Origin: Sipunculus nudus
Lineage: Eukaryota; Annelida; Sipuncula; Golfingiida; Sipunculidae
Direction: 5' to 3'
DNA length: 64,000 bases
Assembly: GCA_026874595.1 (NCBI GenBank)
Contig: CM049307.1
Coordinates: 22,053,079-22,117,078 of the forward strand
Below are positions 59,679-64,000 of this stretch, in pieces. The translations under genes were made by a program, and so were the position numbers. Below the pieces are notes generated by a model. It was not told the origin of the DNA. It did no database searches and saw only the letters and a list, made by a program, of their open reading frames with translations. Position 1 is the first letter of the stretch; each line of letters begins with the position of its first letter.

Positions 59679-62600
59679 CAGGTTACCAGTATACGTTAAC
59701 AGGCAGTAAAACAGAGTTACTCTGATTCTGGTCAGGTTACCAGTATACGTGAACAGGCAGTAAAACAGAGTTACTCTGATTCTGGTCAGGTTACCAGTAT
59801 ACGTGAACAGGCTACCAGTATACGTGAACAGGAAGTGAAACAGAGTTACTCTGATTCTGGTCAGGTTACCCATATACGTGAACAGGCAGTGAAACAGGGT
59901 CACTCTGATTCTGGTCAGGTTACCCGTATACCTGAACAGGCAGTGAAACAGGGTCACTCTGATTCTGGTCAGGTTACCCGTATACCTGAACAGGCAGTGG
60001 GACAGGGTCACTCTGATTCTGGTCAGGTAACCCGTATACGTGAACAGGCAGTGGGACAGGGTCACTCTGATTCTGGTCAGGTAACCCGTAAACGTGAACA
60101 GGCAGTGGGACAGGGTCACTCTGATTCTGGTCAGGTTACCCGTAAACGTGAACAGGCAGTGGGACAGGGTCACTCTGATTCTGGTCAGGTTACCCGTAAA
60201 CGTGAACAGGCAGTGGGACAGGGTCACTCTGATTCTGGTCAGGTTACCCGTAAACGTGAACAGGCAGTGGGACAGGGTCACTCTGATTCTGGTCAGGTTA
60301 CCCGTAAACGTGAACAGGCAGTGGGACAGGGTCACTCTGATTCTGGTCAGGTTACCCGTAAACGTGAACAGGCAGTGGGACAGGGTCACTCTGATTCTGG
60401 TCAGGTTACCCGTAAACGTGAACAGGCAGTGGGACAGGGTCACTCTGATTCTGGTCAGGTTACCCGTAAACGTGAACAGGCAGTGGGACAGGGTCACTCT
60501 GATCCTGGTCAGGTTACCCGTAAACGTGAACAGGCAGTGGGACAGGGTCACTCTGATCCTGGTCAGGTTACCCGTAAACGTGAACAGGCAGTGGGACAGG
60601 GTCACTCTGATCCTGGTCAGGTTACCCGTAAACGTGAACAGGCAGTGGGACAGGGTCACTCTGATCCTGGTCAGGTTACCCGTAAACGTGAACAGGCAGT
60701 GGGACAGGGTCACTCTGATCCTGGTCAGGTTACCCGTAAACGTGAACAGGCAGTGGGACAGGGTCACTCTGATCCTGGTCAGGTTACCCGTAAACGTGAA
60801 CAGGCAGTGGGACAGGGTCACTCTGATCCTGGTCAGGTTACCCGTATACGTGAACAGGCAGTGGGACAGGGTCACTCTGATCCTGGTCAGGTTACCCGTA
60901 TACGTGAACAGGCAGTGGGACAGGGTCACTCTGATCCTGGTCAGGTTACCCGTATACGTGAACAGGCAGTGGGACAGGGTCACTCTGATCCTGGTCAGGT
61001 TACCCGTACACGGGAACAGGCAGTGGGACAGGGTCACTCTGATCCTGGTCAGGTTACCCGTACACGGGAACAGGCAGTGGGACAGGGTCACTCTGATCCT
61101 GGTCAGGTTACCCGTACACGGGAAGAGGCAGTGAGACAGGGTCACTCTGATCCTGGTCAGGTTACCCGTACACGGGAAGAGGCAGTGAGACAGGGTCACT
61201 CTGATCCTGGTCAGGTTACCCGTACACGGGAAGAGGCAGTGGGACAGGGTCACTCTGATCCTGCTCAGGTTACCCGTACACGGGAAGAGGCAGTGGGACA
61301 GAGTCACTCTGATCCTGCTCAGGTTACCCGTACACGGGAAGAGGCAGTGGGACAGAGTCACTCTGATCCTGCTCAGGTTACCCGTACACGGGAAGAGGCA
61401 GTGGGACAGAGTCACTCTGATCCTGCTCAGGTTACCCGTACACGGGAAGAGGCAGTGGGACAGAGTCACTCTGATCCTGCTCAGGTTACCCGTACACGGG
61501 AAGAGGCAGTGGGACAGAGTCACTCTGATCCTGCTCAGGTTACCCGTACACGGGAAGAGGCAGTGGGACAGAGTCACTCTGATCCTGCTCAGGTTACCCG
61601 TACACGGGAAGAGGCAGTGGGACAGAGTCACTCTGATCCTGCTCAGGTTACCCGTACACGGGAAGAGGCAGTGGGACAGAGTCACTCTGATCCTGCTCAG
61701 GTTACCCGTACACGGGAAGAGGCAGTGGGACAGAGTCACTCTGATCCTGCTCAGGTTACCCGTACACGGGAAGAGGCAGTGGGACAGAGTCACTCTGATC
61801 CTGCTCAGGTTACCCGTACACGGGAAGAGGCAGTGGGACAGAGTCACTCTGATCCTGCTCAGGTTACCCGTACACGGGAAGAGGCAGTGGGACAGAGTCA
61901 CTCTGATCCTGCTCAGGTTACCCGTACACGGGAAGAGGCAGTGGGACAGAGTCACTCTGATCCTGCTCAGGTTACCCGTACACGGGAAGAGGCAGTGGGA
62001 CAGAGTCACTCTGATCCTGCTCAGGTTACCCGTACACGGGAAGAGGCAGTGGGACAGAGTCACTCTGATGCTGCTCAGGTTACCCGTACACGGGAAGAGG
62101 CAGTGGGACAGAGTCACTCTGATGCTGCTCAGGTTACCCGTACACGGGAAGAGGCAGTGGGACAGAGTCACTCTGATGCTGCTCAGGTTACCCGTACACG
62201 GGAAGAGGCAGTGGGACAGAGTCACTCTGATGCTGCTCAGGTTACCCGTACACGGGAAGAGGCAGTGGGACAGAGTCACTCTGATGCTGCTCAGGTTACC
62301 CGTACACGGGAAGAGGCAGTGGGACAGAGTCACTCTGATGCTGCTCAGGTTACCCGTACACGGGAAGAGGCAGTGGGACAGAGTCACTCTGATGCTGCTC
62401 AGGTTACCCGTACACGGGAAGAGGCAGTGGGACAGAGTCACTCTGATGCTGCTCAGGTTACCCGTACACGGGAAGAGGCAGTGGGACAGAGTCACTCTGA
62501 TGCTGCTCAGGTTACCCGTACACGGGAAGAGGCAGTGGGACAGAGTCACTCTGATGCTGCTCAGGTTACCCGTACACGGGAAGAGGCAGTGGGACAGAGT

Positions 62601-64000
62601 CACTCTGATGCTGCTCAGGTTACCCGTACACGGGAAGAGGCAGTGGGACAGAGTCACTCTGATGCTGCTCAGGTTACCCGTACACGGGAAGAGGCAGTGG
62701 GACAGAGTCACTCTGATGCTGCTCAGGTTACCCGTACACGGGAAGAGGCAGTGGGACAGAGTCACTCTGATGCTGCTCAGGTTACCCGTACACGGGAAGA
62801 GGCAGTGGGACAGAGTCACTCTGATGCTGCTCAGGTTACCCGTACACGGGAAGAGGCAGTGGGACAGAGTCACTCTGATGCTGCTCAGGTTACCCGTACA
62901 CGGGAAGAGGCAGTGGGACAGAGTCACTCTGATGCTGCTCAGGTTACCCGTACACGGGAAGAGGCAGTGGGACAGAGTCACTCTGATGCTGCTCAGGTTA
63001 CCCGTACACGGGAAGAGGCAGTGGGACAGAGTCACTCTGATGCTGCTCAGGTTACCCGTACACGGGAAGAGGCAGTGGGACAGAGTCACTCTGATGCTGC
63101 TCAGGTTACCCGTACACGGGAAGAGGCAGTGGGACAGAGTCACTCTGATGCTGCTCAGGTTACCCGTACACGGGAAGAGGCAGTGGGACAGAGTCACTCT
63201 GATGCTGCTCAGGTTACCCGTACACGGGAAGAGGCAGTGGGACAGAGTCACTCTGATGCTGCTCAGGTTACCCGTACACGGGAAGAGGCAGTGGGACAGA
63301 GTCACTCTGATGCTGCTCAGGTTACCCGTACACGGGAAGAGGCAGTGGGACAGAGTCACTCTGATGCTGCTCAGGTTACCCGTACACGGGAAGAGGCAGT
63401 GGGACAGAGTCACTCTGATGCTGCTCAGGTTACCCGTACACGGGAAGAGGCAGTGGGACAGAGTCACTCTGATGCTGCTCAGGTTACCCGTACACGGGAA
63501 GAGGCAGTGGGACAGAGTCACTCTGATGCTGCTCAGGTTACCCGTACACGGGAAGAGGCAGTGGGACAGAGTCACTCTGATGCTGCTCAGGTTACCCGTA
63601 CACGGGAAGAGGCAGTGGGACAGAGTCACTCTGATGCTGCTCAGGTTACCCGTACACGGGAAGAGGCAGTGGGACAGAGTCACTCTGATGCTGCTCAGGT
63701 TACCCGTACACGGGAAGAGGCAGTGGGACAGAGTCACTCTGATGCTGCTCAGGTTACCCGTACACGGGAAGAGGCAGTGGGACAGAGTCACTCTGATGCT
63801 GCTCAGGTTACCCGTACACGGGAAGAGGCAGTGGGACAGAGTCACTCTGATGCTGCTCAGGTTACCCGTACACGGGAAGAGGCAGTGGGACAGAGTCACT
63901 CTGATGCTGCTCAGGTTACCCGTACACGGGAAGAGGCAGTGGGACAGAGTCACTCTGATGCTGCTCAGGTTACCCGTACACGGGAAGAGGCAGTGGGACA
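59679..64000. repeat. 54-bp minisatellite, about 80 units, continuing past the window
   Basis: Units start at 59679, 59733 and 59787. The third is 75 bp because of a 21-bp internal duplication. From 59862 onward 76 units of exactly 54 bp follow without a single indel, then a partial unit from 63966. A unit starts CAGGTTACC and ends ...CACTCTGAT + NCTG(G/C)T. Variants occur in ordered blocks: diverged units 1-7; GTAAACGTG units 8-21 (GATTCTGGT to unit 14, GATCCTGGT from 15); GTATACGTG units 22-24; GTACACGGGAACAG 25-26; GGGAAGAG from 27; CAGAGTCAC from 30; GATGCTGCT from 44 to the edge. As 54 is a multiple of three, several frames stay open throughout. Confidence 0.97.

Noticed and set aside
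60094-61134. Plus-strand 346-codon frame
   Set aside because: Another reading of the same minisatellite; it ends only because units 27-28 create TGA.
59670-63953. Minus-strand frame of about 1,427 codons with an 18-residue repeat
   Set aside because: It is one reading of the 54-bp minisatellite. No ATG start, no flanking gene structure, and plus-strand frames are equally open.
59679-64000. CRISPR-like array
   Set aside because: Units are directly adjacent with no unique spacers, and the sequence is plainly eukaryotic.

Overview
The window reads as intergenic or intronic DNA from an invertebrate animal, most likely a mollusc or another lophotrochozoan. It is AT-rich, full of (TA)n, (GA)n and poly-G/poly-C tracts and decayed transposons, and has no operon-like packing. 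The taxonomic guess rests on overall style and on the SBK-like kinase; it is an inference.

Only one convincing host gene is visible: an uninterrupted SBK1-like serine/threonine kinase frame on the minus strand (7643-8671, possibly longer at the 5' end). Most of the rest is mobile or repetitive DNA. From left to right: a four-copy 55-bp minisatellite (4621-4840); a cluster of three (TA)n tracts holding a hammerhead ribozyme (9806-9857) and a short interspersed segment; degenerate repeats at 14.8-15.3 kb; a GC-richer stretch at 18.1-18.8 kb with two CTCF-like motifs; a foldback-type element (19792-20546); a pair of related dispersed repeats (24.4 and 26.5 kb) that share a hairpin; a second hammerhead (about 26342-26424); a nest of foldback elements (36104-37260); a 3.1-kb Kolobok-like DNA transposon with perfect 16-bp terminal inverted repeats, TTAA flanks and a THAP-like frame (37703-40813); a decayed 5'-truncated LINE (42798-45297); tandem hammerhead copies, one split by a 1.16-kb TTAA-flanked foldback element (45366-46696); a minus-strand LINE remnant ending at a (GA)n tract (52747-54700); a long decayed repeat (54.96-56.7 kb); and a 54-bp minisatellite of about 80 copies running off the right edge (59679-64000).

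The most interesting content is (1) a set of type I hammerhead ribozymes, two with a complete core and paired stems, one degraded, and one interrupted by a transposon; (2) TTAA-flanked inverted-repeat elements of at least three kinds in one 10-kb stretch; and (3) the 54-bp minisatellite, whose variants form an ordered, one-directional series from a diverged left edge to an apparently perfectly uniform right side. The elements do not form a pathway together: this is a record of nested insertion and local amplification around one kinase gene. All pairings, periods and repeats were read by eye from the sequence; no searches were run.
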